Positions 14,862 through 25,690 of a DNA stretch of 64,000 nucleotides are shown piece after piece (position 1 is the first letter of the stretch; every line of letters begins with the position of its first letter). The DNA comes from Wolbachia endosymbiont (group B) of Eucosma cana (lineage in GTDB: Bacteria; Pseudomonadota; Alphaproteobacteria; Rickettsiales; Anaplasmataceae). The position numbers and the translations under genes were made by a program. Below the pieces are notes generated by a model. The model was not told where the DNA came from. It made no database searches and saw only the letters and a list, made by a program, of their open reading frames with translations. The DNA lies in contig NZ_OX366334.1 in NCBI RefSeq assembly GCF_947250645.1, positions 868,001-932,000 on the forward strand. The letters run 5' to 3'.

Positions 14862-17800
14862 CTATGAAGCAAGTATTTTAACTCTTCTGATTATGAGTAT
14901 TAATTTACTTAAATCAAGTTTATAAGCGACCATCTCATCTAAAAAGCTATTGTAGCGCTCTATATAATCCTTATCATTAATAGCCCAAGTTTGAACCTTG
15001 TCTACATGATTATCAGTAGCTTTTATAACTTTAACAGCTAGCTTATGTTGATAATTGCTTAAATCATCTAATAAATCATTAATTAAGCTGCGATCCCAAT
15101 AGGAAGAATGGCTTTTCATCTTGCCAGCAACTGTTCTAATCATATCAAATCTTAGCAGCGACTTTAATTCAAAGTATATTCTACCAGCCTCAAGGATGGA
15201 CAAAGATGTCTGCTCAGCAACAGATATAACGTCCAGCGCATAAATAAGAATACGTAGATCAGCAACCCTTTTTGCTAGATCTTTATTTATGTTAAGCTCT
15301 AACAAAGAAGCTAATCCATGATTATAGACCTCTAATAGGTGCTCATCTAAAATATCATGGCCTAAAGTTTCAATTGCACCCCTAAATTTTGTAACACCAT
15401 CTAGTTCTACAAGATTAAGCTTACCAAGATTTTTTACTAACCAAAATGATACCCTACCAATAAATTTTTGCACACTTCTCACTACTTGCAAATATGAATC
15501 AACATCAATTTTTCCATCCAATTCATCAATTTTCTGCCAAAGGCTACTTAAATTATATAGGTGATTAACAACGATATATATGTTAACTGCTTCATGTACT
15601 TTAATTCCAGTACTCTCAACCAAATTATTAATAAATATACAGCCCATCCTATTTACTACATCGTTTGTAATGCAAGTAGAAATAATTTCCCTACAAAGTT
15701 GGTGTTTCAATATGGAATCCTTGAACTCTGTTACCATCCTTTGTGGAAAGTAATTTAGTAAGTAATCACGGCACAAAAAATCTTTTTCAGGTAGCTCAGA
15801 GTGTATAACTTCATTTTTTATTGCTGTTCTTGCATAAGACATCAGAACAGAAAGCTGAGGAGAACAGAAACCTTCTCCATCAGTTAACATTCTTGCTACC
15901 TCTTCTTCAGCTGGAAGAAATTCTACATCTCGGTTTAGCAGCCCAAATTTCTCTAAACTGAGTAATAATTTATGGTGCTGCTCCAACTTTTCTTTAGCTT
16001 GCAAGCACTCAAGAAGCAATGCTTTTGTTTCAATCCTGTTATGGTTTTCAAGTACCTTAGATGCAACTTCATCTATCATGCTAGCCAGTATTTCATTCCT
16101 TTTTTCCAAGGAAATTCCCCCTTCTTTCATAATTGCAACAAAAGCAATCTTGATGTTAACTTCAAGATCAGAACATATTACTCCTGCTGAATTATCAATA
16201 AAATCTGCATTGATATACCCACCTATTTTAGCGTATTCTACCCTTCCAAGCTGCGTGCAACCAAGGTTGCCACCCTCTATAAACATAGAAGCTCTAATAT
16301 CATGACCGTTTACTCTTAATTCATCATTTGCTTTATCGCCAACCATGCCATGGCTTTCACTTTTTGCCTTAACAAAGGTGCCAATTCCTCCATTCCATAT
16401 GAAATCCACTTTTGCCTTGAGCAAATATCGAATCAAATCATTTGGAGATAATGTATCTTCCGTTATATCAAAGCACTTTTTCATTTCTTGAGAAATTTCT
16501 ACTTGTTTGCTACTACGTTCAAATACCCCGCCACCATGAGAAATCAAATCTCTATTGTAATCCATCCAAGTGGAAAACGGTAATTCAAAGAGCCGTTTAC
16601 GCTCCACGAAACTCTTTTCCGCATCAGGATTTGGATCAACAAAAATATGCATATGATTAAATGCTCCAATTAAACTCATATTTCTTGAAAGCAGCATGCC
16701 GTTCCCAAATAGATCGCCAGCCATATCTCCAATTCCAATAACAGTTGTATCCTGGTAAATATCCTTATTCATTCTCCAAAAATGGCGTTGTGCTGCAATC
16801 CATGCACCTCTTGCTGTAATACCCATCTTTTTGTGGTCATAACCTGCTGATCCACCAGATGCAAATGCATCTTCGAGCCAAAAGTTACATTCAGAGGATA
16901 TTTCGTTTGCATAATCAGAAAATGAAGCAGTGCCTTTATCTGCTGCAACTACCAAATATGGATCATCTTCGTCATACCTAATCACATTTTCTGGTGGAGT
17001 TATTTTGCCATCAACTACATTATCAGTAATATCAAGCATTCCTCTGATGAAATTCTTATAGCATTCAACACCTTTCTCCCTTAAAATGTTTTTGTCTTTA
17101 TAAACTTGCTTTATTACAAACCCACCCTTTGCGCCAACAGGTACAATGACCGCATTTTTTGTCATCTGGGCTTTCATGAGTCCCAAAACTTCAGTGCGAA
17201 AATCTTCCGTTCTATCCGACCATCTCAAACCACCACGAGCCAACTTCCCTCCTCTTAGATGTATTCCCTCAAAAAGGTTCGAATAGACATATAATTCACG
17301 ATACGGGCGAGGATCAGGTAACCCATTTATTTTACTTGAATCAAATTTTATAGATAAGTATGGCTTGTCATCTTGATAATAACTGGTCCTTAAAATTGCC
17401 ATTATCAAGTTAAATATCGAACGTAAAACGTAATCATGTGAAACATTACTGATCTCTTTTAGTAGTTCTTCAATTTTTTCTCTAAAAATATCAGTAGTTT
17501 CCGCTCTATCAACATCTATACTTGGATTAAATCTTGAATGAAACAGCTGTATTAGATGTTTCATTATTTTTGGATACTCTGATACTACTTTCTGGATATA
17601 TTCTGGGTTATAGCTAAATGATGTCTGCTTTAGGTAGGCGCTTAGCGCTCTAATCAGAAGCACTTCCTTCCACTCGAGCCCAGCAATAATGATCAAGCTG
17701 TTAAAATAGTCATTTTTTATTTCCTTGCTGAACACTTTTACAAGTGTTACCTCAAACTGCTCTTTTAAAGTAATGTTGTCTATTAATTCATCAACTCTTG

Positions 17801-19532
17801 ACAACACAAAATGATGTATCCATATTCCACCGTTGATTTCTATATAATAACCATTATGAGATAGAATCTTAGCCCCTAAATTCTTAGTAACCTTTAATAT
17901 CTTTGACAATTCAAGACCACCGCTATTTGGAGTGTAAACCTTCAATTGATAGTTGAGATTGTCACGAGTAAGCCTCAAATCAACTTCACTGACTTTTTTC
18001 TTTCTCACTATCTCCAATTTTTTCATATCATAATACGCATCATGAGGTTCAAAATTCTCTTGATAACTTATCGGAAATGCCTTGCAATAGCGGATAAATA
18101 TATCCTCAACAGTGCTAAAAGTATTATATAAATTGTCTATAAAACGATCTTCCCACTTTTCTGTAATGTTTCTTAACTTGTTTTCGATACGCAAAACTTC
18201 ATCATTAAAAACGCTAGCGCTTTTGGTTCTTAGCACCACGTGTAATTTCATCAAATCATATTCATTGATAATGTGATTGTTATAAATATCTGAACTTTCT
18301 GCATTCGTTTCATCTTTCAATATATCGCGTATCTTAAACATTAGTCTTGCACTAGCATAACGCATCGGTATCAATACTATGCAACTAATAAAGTTCCCTA
18401 CCTTTCTCAAAAATAATTTGACTCTTGGTCTAATCGCAAGAGACATGATCGAGGTGCAAATTTCAAATAACTCGTCTTCATTTGATTGGAATAATTCGTC
18501 ACAAGAAAATGCCTGTAAAATGGAAATTAAAGCTTTATTGTTATGGCCACCAGGAACAAATCCTGCCTTTTTTTCTATTGTTGTAACCTTATCCTTTATT
18601 ACCGGAATAGTTCGAATATCTTGCACTTCTGCTATAGAAGTAAATAGCCCAAAAAAATGCTGTTCCCTTATTACATCACCCTGATCATTAAATTCTTTCA
18701 CTCCTATACAATTCATATAGGTACGCCGATGAACTATTGAGATTAGGTCTGATCTTAGTATGTATAAAGAATTCAAGCTTTCAGAAAAAATTGATGAATT
18801 TTGGTACTCTTCACTTGCTCTCATTAACCCGAGGCTCTCCTTACCACTTAGAGCAAGCTTTCCTTCTTTATTAGTAATGTATTCTTGATAACCTAAAAAT
18901 ACAAAATTGTTATTTTTCAACCAAGCTAAAAAATCTCTGCCTCCAGCATCCAATGCCGGATGCTCAAGAAGCTTTTTGAGCATCAATTGCCAGTCTTGTA
19001 CAACGCAGTTAACTGCTTTTAGCGTCTTTCGTAGAGATTCTTCTAATGTATTAACAAAATTATCACTTATACCTTTAATAATTACATATATTACTGACTC
19101 TTTGATTCCATTACTTTCTTCCAAAAGATGAATTTTATCTATTAGGCTATTTTTTCTTTGAATATTAATTATGCTGTTACTATAATAGCATATAGTTAAA
19201 CCGTGTGACTTAATAGTGGAAATGACAGAATCCACTAAAAAGGGCATGTCATCATTTGTGATTTTAATTATAGTGAAATTACCTTCTATTCCTGAAATAT
19301 CATTTACATTACTTACTGCCAATTTACTTTCTTCTTTTTCTTTTTTAAGAATGAAGTTGTATGCATCTTCTGCAATGTATAAAAGAAATTTATCGTTGAC
19401 TTTTAGGTCGCTATTATAAACAAAATTATAAAAGTATTTTATAAACTCTTTAATTTTTTCTTTCTCTTTTTTATTCCCTTGATCAACTAGCTTAAATAAA
19501 GACTCAACATTAACATTATGATTTATACACAT
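14862..19532 (-). CDS. NAD-specific glutamate dehydrogenase, large (GDH-180) type
   Basis: A 1556-aa enzyme of the large bacterial NAD-GDH family, oxidatively deaminating glutamate to 2-oxoglutarate. The long N-terminal part (to about residue 700) carries regulatory regions; the catalytic core is marked by RGGKLARGGLRWSDRTEDFR, NAVIVPVGAKGGFV (substrate lysine), a YDEDDPYLVVAADKGTA segment and the nucleotide-binding VIGIGDMAGDLFGNGM. Length is close to the family's ~1600. In Wolbachia, amino acids from the host are a major carbon source, so this gene and sucA at the other end of the window are functionally linked. First gene of a likely operon with tatB and pleD. Confidence 0.93.
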   Translation of the reverse strand: MCINHNVNVESLFKLVDQGNKKEKEKIKEFIKYFYNFVYNSDLKVNDKFLLYIAEDAYNFILKKEKEESKLAVSNVNDISGIEGNFTIIKITNDDMPFLVDSVISTIKSHGLTICYYSNSIINIQRKNSLIDKIHLLEESNGIKESVIYVIIKGISDNFVNTLEESLRKTLKAVNCVVQDWQLMLKKLLEHPALDAGGRDFLAWLKNNNFVFLGYQEYITNKEGKLALSGKESLGLMRASEEYQNSSIFSESLNSLYILRSDLISIVHRRTYMNCIGVKEFNDQGDVIREQHFFGLFTSIAEVQDIRTIPVIKDKVTTIEKKAGFVPGGHNNKALISILQAFSCDELFQSNEDELFEICTSIMSLAIRPRVKLFLRKVGNFISCIVLIPMRYASARLMFKIRDILKDETNAESSDIYNNHIINEYDLMKLHVVLRTKSASVFNDEVLRIENKLRNITEKWEDRFIDNLYNTFSTVEDIFIRYCKAFPISYQENFEPHDAYYDMKKLEIVRKKKVSEVDLRLTRDNLNYQLKVYTPNSGGLELSKILKVTKNLGAKILSHNGYYIEINGGIWIHHFVLSRVDELIDNITLKEQFEVTLVKVFSKEIKNDYFNSLIIIAGLEWKEVLLIRALSAYLKQTSFSYNPEYIQKVVSEYPKIMKHLIQLFHSRFNPSIDVDRAETTDIFREKIEELLKEISNVSHDYVLRSIFNLIMAILRTSYYQDDKPYLSIKFDSSKINGLPDPRPYRELYVYSNLFEGIHLRGGKLARGGLRWSDRTEDFRTEVLGLMKAQMTKNAVIVPVGAKGGFVIKQVYKDKNILREKGVECYKNFIRGMLDITDNVVDGKITPPENVIRYDEDDPYLVVAADKGTASFSDYANEISSECNFWLEDAFASGGSAGYDHKKMGITARGAWIAAQRHFWRMNKDIYQDTTVIGIGDMAGDLFGNGMLLSRNMSLIGAFNHMHIFVDPNPDAEKSFVERKRLFELPFSTWMDYNRDLISHGGGVFERSSKQVEISQEMKKCFDITEDTLSPNDLIRYLLKAKVDFIWNGGIGTFVKAKSESHGMVGDKANDELRVNGHDIRASMFIEGGNLGCTQLGRVEYAKIGGYINADFIDNSAGVICSDLEVNIKIAFVAIMKEGGISLEKRNEILASMIDEVASKVLENHNRIETKALLLECLQAKEKLEQHHKLLLSLEKFGLLNRDVEFLPAEEEVARMLTDGEGFCSPQLSVLMSYARTAIKNEVIHSELPEKDFLCRDYLLNYFPQRMVTEFKDSILKHQLCREIISTCITNDVVNRMGCIFINNLVESTGIKVHEAVNIYIVVNHLYNLSSLWQKIDELDGKIDVDSYLQVVRSVQKFIGRVSFWLVKNLGKLNLVELDGVTKFRGAIETLGHDILDEHLLEVYNHGLASLLELNINKDLAKRVADLRILIYALDVISVAEQTSLSILEAGRIYFELKSLLRFDMIRTVAGKMKSHSSYWDRSLINDLLDDLSNYQHKLAVKVIKATDNHVDKVQTWAINDKDYIERYNSFLDEMVAYKLDLSKLILIIRRVKILAS

Positions 19533-19559
19533 TTTTCAAAACAAAAATACACAGCGAAT

Positions 19560-22112
19560 CTAGATCTTTTTAACTAAGATTTCGTTACCAGAAGTATACA
19601 CTATTAGCTCATCTCCTTCTACTACTTCCCCCGATAAAACTAACTTAGCTAGATTATTTTGAATGCATTCTTGTATTACCCTTTTCAGAGGCCTCGCTCC
19701 ATATTCAGGGTCATAGCCAGTTTGTGCTATTAGCTCCTTAGCTTCTTGCGATAAACTAATACTCAGTTTACGCTTAGCAAGCATCTTTTGTAAATAAGAG
19801 AATTGAACATCTATAATTTTATAAATGTCATCTTTGGTTAAACCGTGGAATATAATAATTTCATCCAGTCTATTTAAAAATTCTGGACGAAACGCTAACT
19901 TAACTATTTTCATCACCTCATCTTTTACAGATTCAGCAGTTCCTCTGAGCATCATCTCAGCGCCAAGGTTAGAAGTTAAAATCAGTATGGTATTGCGAAA
20001 ATCAATTAATTTGCCATGGCTATCGGTGAGTCTACCTTCATCCAAAATCTGCAGTAATATATTAAATATATCTGGATTTGCCTTTTCTATCTCATCAAAC
20101 AAAATTACCTGATATGGTCTTCTCCTCACTGCCTCAGTTAATCTTCCACCTTGTTCATAGCCAACATACCCTGGAGGTGCACCAATCAGTTTTGAAACGG
20201 AGTGTTTTTCCATATACTCTGACATATCAAAGCGCAGAAGTGCTCCTTGGTCATCAAATAAAAATTCGGCAAGGGATTTTGCCAACTCCGTTTTCCCAAC
20301 TCCAGTTGGACCTAAAAATAAGAATGAACCAAAAGGTCGATTAGTATCCTGAACACCAGAACGGGAGCGCCTTACTGCATTACTTATCGCTTCAATTGCA
20401 TCTTTCTGTCCTATTACTCTTTTCCCTATTTCATTCTCCATGTTAAGAAGTTTTTCTTTTTCACTGTGCATCATGCTATCAACAGGAATGCCTGTCCATT
20501 TCGAAACAATATTTGCAATATCACTCTCAGTAACTTCTTTCTTTAGGAAACTATCAGTAACTTTTTCCTGATTTTTTAACTCATTTTCAAGTTGAGGAAT
20601 CACACCATACATCAACTCCCCTGCCCTTCCTAAATTTCCATTGCGCTGAGCCAACTCTAGCTCTTTCCTCGCGTTATCCAATTTTTCAGCAGTTTCTTGT
20701 ATTTTAGCTATTTTATTCTTTTCCATCTGCCATTTACTGCTTAAGTCAGCAAATTTACTGTTTAGACTCTCAATTTCCTCATTTATCTTTTTTAAACGTT
20801 GCCTAGAGTTTTCATCACTTTCTTTTTTCAAAGCCTCTGACTCAATTTTCAGCTGTATAATCTTTCTTTCAAGCTCATCAACAACCTCAGGCTTGCTGTC
20901 CATTTCAATTCTAACCCTACTTGCTGCTTCATCAATTAAATCGATCGCTTTATCAGGTAAAAATCTATCTGTTATATATCTATTAGAAAGCGTTGCAGCA
21001 GCGATTATTGCACTATCTGTAATCCTAATACCATGATGTACCTCATACCTTTCCTTCAAGCCCCTCAGTATTGAAATAGTATCAGTTTCAGTGGGTTGAG
21101 AAATAAACACAGGCTGGAAACGCCTCGCAAGCGCAGGGTCTTTCTCTATATGCTGACGATACTCATCTAAAGTTGTAGCTCCTATACAGCGAATTTCTCC
21201 GCGTGCAAGAGCAGGTTTCAGTAGATTTGAAGCATCCATTGCACCACTTGTTGCCCCTGCTCCAACTAAAGTATGAAGCTCATCTATAAATAAGATAACT
21301 TTCCCCTCTGCTTTTGAAATATCATTGATCACTGCTTTTAGCCTTTCTTCAAATTCTCCTCTGAATTTTGTTCCAGCAATTAACGCACCAAGATCCAAAG
21401 CTAAAACTTTTGCATCACGCAAACCAAGTGGTACATCATTTGCAACAATTCTGTTTGCTAAACCTTCAACTATTGCAGTTTTTCCAACACCAGGTTCACC
21501 TATCAGCACGGGATTATTTTTTGTTCGCCTAAGCGATACCTGCATAGCTCTTCTGATTTCTTCATCACGACCAATTACAGGATCAAGCTTACCTTGCATC
21601 GCAAGCTCTGTAATATCTTTTGTATATTTCTTCGCCGCATTTAATTTTTCTTCACTATTTGGCGAATCTGCACTGCTACCTTTTCTCATTTCTGCAATAA
21701 CTGAATTTAATTTTTGCGGTGTTACACCACCTTCTGCTAAAATTTTACCATCTTTTTGTGCAGCAAGGCCCTGCAGTAACCGCTCAACTGTAACAAATGT
21801 ATCTTTATTCCTCCTCGCAATACCGATTGAATCCTCAAAAACTTTTGCTACCTCTCTTGAAAGCTGAAGGCCGCCACTTCCTGGCCCTTCAATCACTGGA
21901 AATTTTTTAATTGCACTATCAACAGCATTAGAAATATTCTGCACATTTCCACCACAGGCACCTATCAAGTCCTGAACTAAACTCGATTCATCTTCAAGCA
22001 TTACTTTAAGTAAATGTTCAGGCATAAAAATCTGATGCCCGGCTCCCAATGCTTTCATTTGAGCACTCTGAATTAAGCTTTTTGCTTTTTCTGTAAATTT
22101 ATTCAAGTCCAT
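19560..22112 (-). CDS. clpB: ATP-dependent chaperone ClpB
   Basis: ClpB is a hexameric disaggregase working with DnaK/DnaJ. The 850-aa product has the N-terminal repeat domain ([13 protein letters not shown] start), AAA-1 with Walker [10 protein letters not shown] and Walker [16 protein letters not shown], the coiled-coil M domain (about residues 400-530), AAA-2 with [17 protein letters not shown] and [13 protein letters not shown], and the C-terminal RPLKR-VIQ region. The M domain separates ClpB from ClpA/C. Length matches the family. It lies 28 bases upstream of NAD-GDH on the same strand. Heat-shock control is usual, but I see no clear heat-shock promoter. Confidence 0.96.
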   Translation of the reverse strand: MDLNKFTEKAKSLIQSAQMKALGAGHQIFMPEHLLKVMLEDESSLVQDLIGACGGNVQNISNAVDSAIKKFPVIEGPGSGGLQLSREVAKVFEDSIGIARRNKDTFVTVERLLQGLAAQKDGKILAEGGVTPQKLNSVIAEMRKGSSADSPNSEEKLNAAKKYTKDITELAMQGKLDPVIGRDEEIRRAMQVSLRRTKNNPVLIGEPGVGKTAIVEGLANRIVANDVPLGLRDAKVLALDLGALIAGTKFRGEFEERLKAVINDISKAEGKVILFIDELHTLVGAGATSGAMDASNLLKPALARGEIRCIGATTLDEYRQHIEKDPALARRFQPVFISQPTETDTISILRGLKERYEVHHGIRITDSAIIAAATLSNRYITDRFLPDKAIDLIDEAASRVRIEMDSKPEVVDELERKIIQLKIESEALKKESDENSRQRLKKINEEIESLNSKFADLSSKWQMEKNKIAKIQETAEKLDNARKELELAQRNGNLGRAGELMYGVIPQLENELKNQEKVTDSFLKKEVTESDIANIVSKWTGIPVDSMMHSEKEKLLNMENEIGKRVIGQKDAIEAISNAVRRSRSGVQDTNRPFGSFLFLGPTGVGKTELAKSLAEFLFDDQGALLRFDMSEYMEKHSVSKLIGAPPGYVGYEQGGRLTEAVRRRPYQVILFDEIEKANPDIFNILLQILDEGRLTDSHGKLIDFRNTILILTSNLGAEMMLRGTAESVKDEVMKIVKLAFRPEFLNRLDEIIIFHGLTKDDIYKIIDVQFSYLQKMLAKRKLSISLSQEAKELIAQTGYDPEYGARPLKRVIQECIQNNLAKLVLSGEVVEGDELIVYTSGNEILVKKI

Positions 22113-22328
22113 AATATAAATTCAACTCATACTTGCTGATATATATAGCAACCACTTCCTCAATTTTAAACCTAAAGTCATTTATCAATAAAAATTTTCT
22201 AAGTTCATATAAAACAAGAAAAAGCAGATTCTCTACAAAAAATAAAATTTATATTAAAATATTAATTTACTTTAAAACTAAATTAATGTTAAGATATAAA
22301 GCATATAGCTTAATTTTTTTACAAAAAA

Positions 22329-22736
22329 ATGAATATCAATGATTTTAACATAAAGAACTTAACAACAATTTCTATAGTACAAGAAATAAAGAATGGCGTC
22401 AGGCTTGTTCCAGACGTAATAAAACCTGGAATACAGGGTATATTTTACGCTGCAGGAGGAGCATTATTTACATACGCTTATGGTTTTTTTGCACAACAAA
22501 AAAGTTATGAAGATGGTTATATGGAGGGCTACAAAAAAGGCTACAGTGAAGGATTTAACCAAGGTTATAACAAAGACTTTAATCAAATTGCCTTAATTGC
22601 TGGAGCTGCTTGTGTTGGAGCTGCTATTGGAGCTGCATCTATTATGTATTGTACTAAATGTAGACAACAAGATACTCATATTGCTAACGCTCAAATAAAC
22701 CAGGTAATTTCTAATAACTTAGCTTTAGTTGAGTAA
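22329..22736 (+). CDS. Small membrane protein with GY repeats, unknown function
   Basis: A 135-aa protein with a hydrophobic stretch (about residues 38-57), then a striking tandem motif DGYMEGYKKGYSEGFNQGYNK (residues ~62-82, period four, each unit Gly-Tyr/Phe) and a second Gly/Ala-rich helix with small-residue spacing (IAGAACVGAAIGAASIMYC). The second helix looks like a glycine zipper able to pack or oligomerise in membranes. No known domain. It is followed by the decayed membrane-protein gene at 22917-23654. It looks intact. Confidence 0.55.
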   Translation: MNINDFNIKNLTTISIVQEIKNGVRLVPDVIKPGIQGIFYAAGGALFTYAYGFFAQQKSYEDGYMEGYKKGYSEGFNQGYNKDFNQIALIAGAACVGAAIGAASIMYCTKCRQQDTHIANAQINQVISNNLALVE

Positions 22737-22916
22737 AACCAAGCTAAAAAGCAATCTCATAATCATTATGCTGAGAAAAAATTCAGTGTGTAACCAGAAA
22801 AAATAGAGATAATGTTTTCTGATATGTTGTAGTGGATTAGGTTCAGGTCCCAGTAGGAGCGAGTTTAAATACTACATAGATTTGTAGCTTTTTTTGCTAC
22901 CTTTACTGTAAAAAAG

Positions 22917-23654
22917 GGGTAGTAACTTTAGCTATAGCAACTTTGTTAGCATCAGGAGTGTTTGCTGCAGCTCCTTATGTTAGTTTCTTAGCTCCAGTTG
23001 CAGCGTTAAGTGTTGGCCTTCCATTTATTATTAGTGGTGCTGTATTTTCTGCTCTAGTTTTTGCGCTTTCAGCTGCACTGCAAAGAGCTAACAATTACTT
23101 CTTCTTGTTTAGATGCTCAAAATGCCAAAGAAAAAGCTAAAATGCAAAAACAACTAGATAAAAAGGTATAATACATTATTAATTCTGATGAAGATGCTAA
23201 GAAAATGCATCAAGAGCGTAAAAAAAGAAATCAAGAAGAAGTTTTAGATTCTGAAGCTCTTAGCAATTTATTTAAAGAAGAAGGTAATCAACCAAAATTG
23301 CATGCAGTAGCAAAAGAAACAGGTGATCAACCAAAACTAAAAGATAGAACAACTCAGATTGTAAAATTTAGTAGTATTGCAACGTACGCATCAGTTATAG
23401 TAGCAGCTTTAGCATCAAAGTTGTTTCCAACTCCCGTATGTACTTTAGATCCTGCTTCTGGATTATCTGAGCAGCAGGCACATCTAGGCCAAGCTGATGG
23501 TAATTCTACTGTAAATTTACCATCTGCTCACCATGTACCTACTCCACAGACTATGTTGAAAAGTAAAGTTGATGAGTCTCACGAAATGTTAAATTCTTCT
23601 TTTAAGAGTGCTAAAAATAATTTCGGTGCATCTCAATCATTTCTTCCAAAGTAG
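22917..23654 (+). pseudogene. Decayed membrane-protein gene
   Basis: One ancestral frame can be followed through several breaks. 22917-23090 encodes a hydrophobic segment (VTLAIATLLASGVFAAAPYV, then two more Ala/Gly-rich helices). A frameshift near 23090 leads to SCLDAQNAKEKAKMQKQLDKKV and a stop near 23171. After it, DEDAKKMHQERKKRNQEEVL continues to 23654 with another hydrophobic stretch (IATYASVIVAALASKLF). The 3' part contains a duplicated EGNQPKLHAVAKET / GDQPKLKDRT unit. Parent function unknown, probably a Wolbachia-specific secreted or membrane protein. Confidence 0.5.
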
Positions 23655-23771
23655 ATAACGGTATAGATACATAAAAACGCCAAGGCACTTTTTTTGACTC
23701 TGTTGAATTAAAAAGGCTAACTACAGAACGGCCAACTCAGTCTAGTCTTGTAACGGCTTACTAAGGATTCT

Positions 23772-25301
23772 TTAAATATCGATCCTCAAAAAAATCGGCG
23801 TAGGTTTAGGCAGTGTAATGCCTAAGCTTACGCACGCATTGCACAGAGATTGTAAGTTGCGTTGTTCTTTTGGAATTTGCAATTGATCTAGCATCATTTC
23901 TGCTGATTTTGGAATAATTGGCTGCAATAAAATACCAATTATTCTGATGTATTCGAGTAGTTTGTAAATTACTAAATCCATGCGCTTTCTATCGGTTTTA
24001 CTTAACGTCCAGGGTGCACTTTTATCTATGTAAGCATTGGCCTTGGAAGAGATATTGATAATCAGTAGTATAATCTGGTTAAATTCATACTTTGATAGAT
24101 GATCCATCACTTGATCAATTATGGCTTTACAATTTGGTAAACTCTCATCATCTTTAAGCAAATTTCGATCAATTGTTGGTACGATTCCATCGCATTGCTT
24201 ATGCAGAAATGAAATTGTTCTTTGCACTAAATTGCCTATATTGTTTGCCAGCTCTGAGTTTATGCGGCTGATCATGTTTTTCTTACTGAAATTACCATCT
24301 TGACCAAAATTTGCTTCCCGAAGGAAAAAGTAGCGTAGTTGATCAACACCAAACTCTTCTGCCAGACCAATTGGATCTATAACATTACCAAGGGATTTGG
24401 ATATTTTTTCTCCCTCGTTTAGCCACCAACCATGAGCTGCTATTTGCTTTGGCAGTGGTAAATCTGCTGCAAGAAGAATAGCTGGCCAGTATACAGCATG
24501 AAAACGCAATATATCTTTACCGATTACATGAACGTTAAAGGAGTTTGTCCAAAATTTCCTATATTCCTCATCTTCTATATTAGGAAATCCTATTGACGTG
24601 AGATAGTTAGTGAGTGCATCTATCCAAACATAAATTACGTGCTTGTCATTTCCTGGTACTTTTATTCCCCAATTAAAACTAGTACGAGAAATCGAAAGGT
24701 CAGTTAGTCCTGATTTTACAAACGATACCACTTCATTTTTTCTGCTCTCAGGGAAGATAAAATTTGGCTGATTTTCATATAACTCTAGCAATTTATTTTG
24801 CCAATTTGACAAACGAAAAAAGTAGCTCTCTTCTTTTATCCACTGAACTTCAGCACCTGTTGGTGCCCTGCCATCTATCAACTCTGATTCCTGATAAAAC
24901 GCTTCGTCACGAACTGAATACCAACCTGAGTAAGAATCCAGATATATTTGTCCTCTCTCTTCAAGCCTATTCCATAGAGCTATAACTGCTTTTTCATGAC
25001 GTTCTTCTGTAGTGCGAATAAAATCATCATAATCAAAGTTCATTAGCTCAGCTAATTTTTTGAATGTAACACTTATTTCATCTGTAAATTCTTTTGGCTC
25101 TATTCCCTTCGCTTTAGCTGCCTTTTCAATTTTTTGCCCATGTTCATCTGTACCAGTAGTAAATTTGACGTTCTTTTCAGCTAATTTCATAAATCTAGCT
25201 GCAACATCACAGATAAGGGAAGTATATGCGTGGCCGATGTGTGGCTTGTCGTTTACGTAATATATTGGCGTAGTGACGTAAAAGCTCTCAAATTGCTCCA
25301 T
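23772..25301 (-). CDS. metG: Methionyl-tRNA synthetase
   Basis: Class I synthetase charging tRNA-Met. HIGH is at residues ~21-24 (NDKPHIGHAYTS), KMSKS appears as KISKS (NEGEKISKSLGN), and the substrate-pocket WIDALTNYL segment is present. 509 aa, without the C-terminal tRNA-binding (EMAP-like) domain and without the four-cysteine zinc knuckle of E. coli-type enzymes, matching the short alphaproteobacterial form. It stands alone on the minus strand, with a palindromic hairpin upstream. Confidence 0.95.
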   Translation of the reverse strand: MEQFESFYVTTPIYYVNDKPHIGHAYTSLICDVAARFMKLAEKNVKFTTGTDEHGQKIEKAAKAKGIEPKEFTDEISVTFKKLAELMNFDYDDFIRTTEERHEKAVIALWNRLEERGQIYLDSYSGWYSVRDEAFYQESELIDGRAPTGAEVQWIKEESYFFRLSNWQNKLLELYENQPNFIFPESRKNEVVSFVKSGLTDLSISRTSFNWGIKVPGNDKHVIYVWIDALTNYLTSIGFPNIEDEEYRKFWTNSFNVHVIGKDILRFHAVYWPAILLAADLPLPKQIAAHGWWLNEGEKISKSLGNVIDPIGLAEEFGVDQLRYFFLREANFGQDGNFSKKNMISRINSELANNIGNLVQRTISFLHKQCDGIVPTIDRNLLKDDESLPNCKAIIDQVMDHLSKYEFNQIILLIINISSKANAYIDKSAPWTLSKTDRKRMDLVIYKLLEYIRIIGILLQPIIPKSAEMMLDQLQIPKEQRNLQSLCNACVSLGITLPKPTPIFLRIDI

Positions 25302-25383
25302 TTTGTACTGTTTAAAGCTTTATCGTATCTGCACTAGTAATAAAAATCAATATATATCCTATCATACAAGCAATCTGAAAAGC

Positions 25384-25416
25384 CATTATACCGCTGCGTG
25401 TTGCAGCGGTATAATG
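25384..25416. repeat. Perfect 14-bp palindrome (5-base loop)
   Basis: CATTATACCGCTGC pairs exactly with GCAGCGGTATAATG around GTGTT. It sits 3' of the minus-strand gene 25691-26593, so it could terminate that gene. The (A)CCGC core is like the ACCGCC hairpins at 54272-54359, suggesting one family of mobile hairpins. Confidence 0.6.
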
Positions 25417-25536
25417 TGAGTAACTTACGTTTGAGTTGCTATGATATTGTTGTCCATAACTTCACAACTGTACAAACATTCGTCTGTGAAAGCAGTGTGT
25501 TAAATATTATAGCAGATTTTGCCTCAAACACAAAAA

Positions 25537-25654
25537 TGTCATTCCAGTGCTTGACACTGGGATCCAGAAAAATTAATTGTAAACAAACGACTATACAACA
25601 TGTTCAATAAAATTACAAAAAAGCTGGATTCCAGTGTCAAGCACTGGAATGACA
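25537..25654. repeat. Inverted pair of 31-bp 'CATTCCAGTGCTTGACACTGG' type repeats
   Basis: 25537-25567 and 25624-25654 are reverse complements with one mismatch, and each half is itself partly palindromic (CCAGTG..CACTGG). Together they form a long stem with a 56-base loop. A related unit is at 38701-38727. Such elements are scattered in Wolbachia intergenic DNA. Confidence 0.7.
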
Positions 25655-25690
25655 CTATTTGCTGTACAATTTACCTTCTAAAATCAATAT

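Larger units (their letters stand above)
25302..25690. other. Repeat-bearing gap
   Basis: 389 bases without a gene. It contains the 14-bp perfect hairpin at 25384-25416 and an inverted pair of 31-bp repeats (25537-25567 and 25624-25654). A sequence near 25660 (TTGCTGTACAATTTACCTTC) recurs with changes near 59585, so this spacer is built largely of dispersed repeat sequence. Confidence 0.6.

Noticed and set aside
21325..21867. 180-codon plus-strand ORF
   Set aside because: Lies wholly opposite clpB, whose motifs are clear; shadow frame.
22133..22342. 69-codon ORF before the GY-repeat gene
   Set aside because: Low-complexity Lys/Ile/Asn sequence in AT-rich spacer, no ribosome site.
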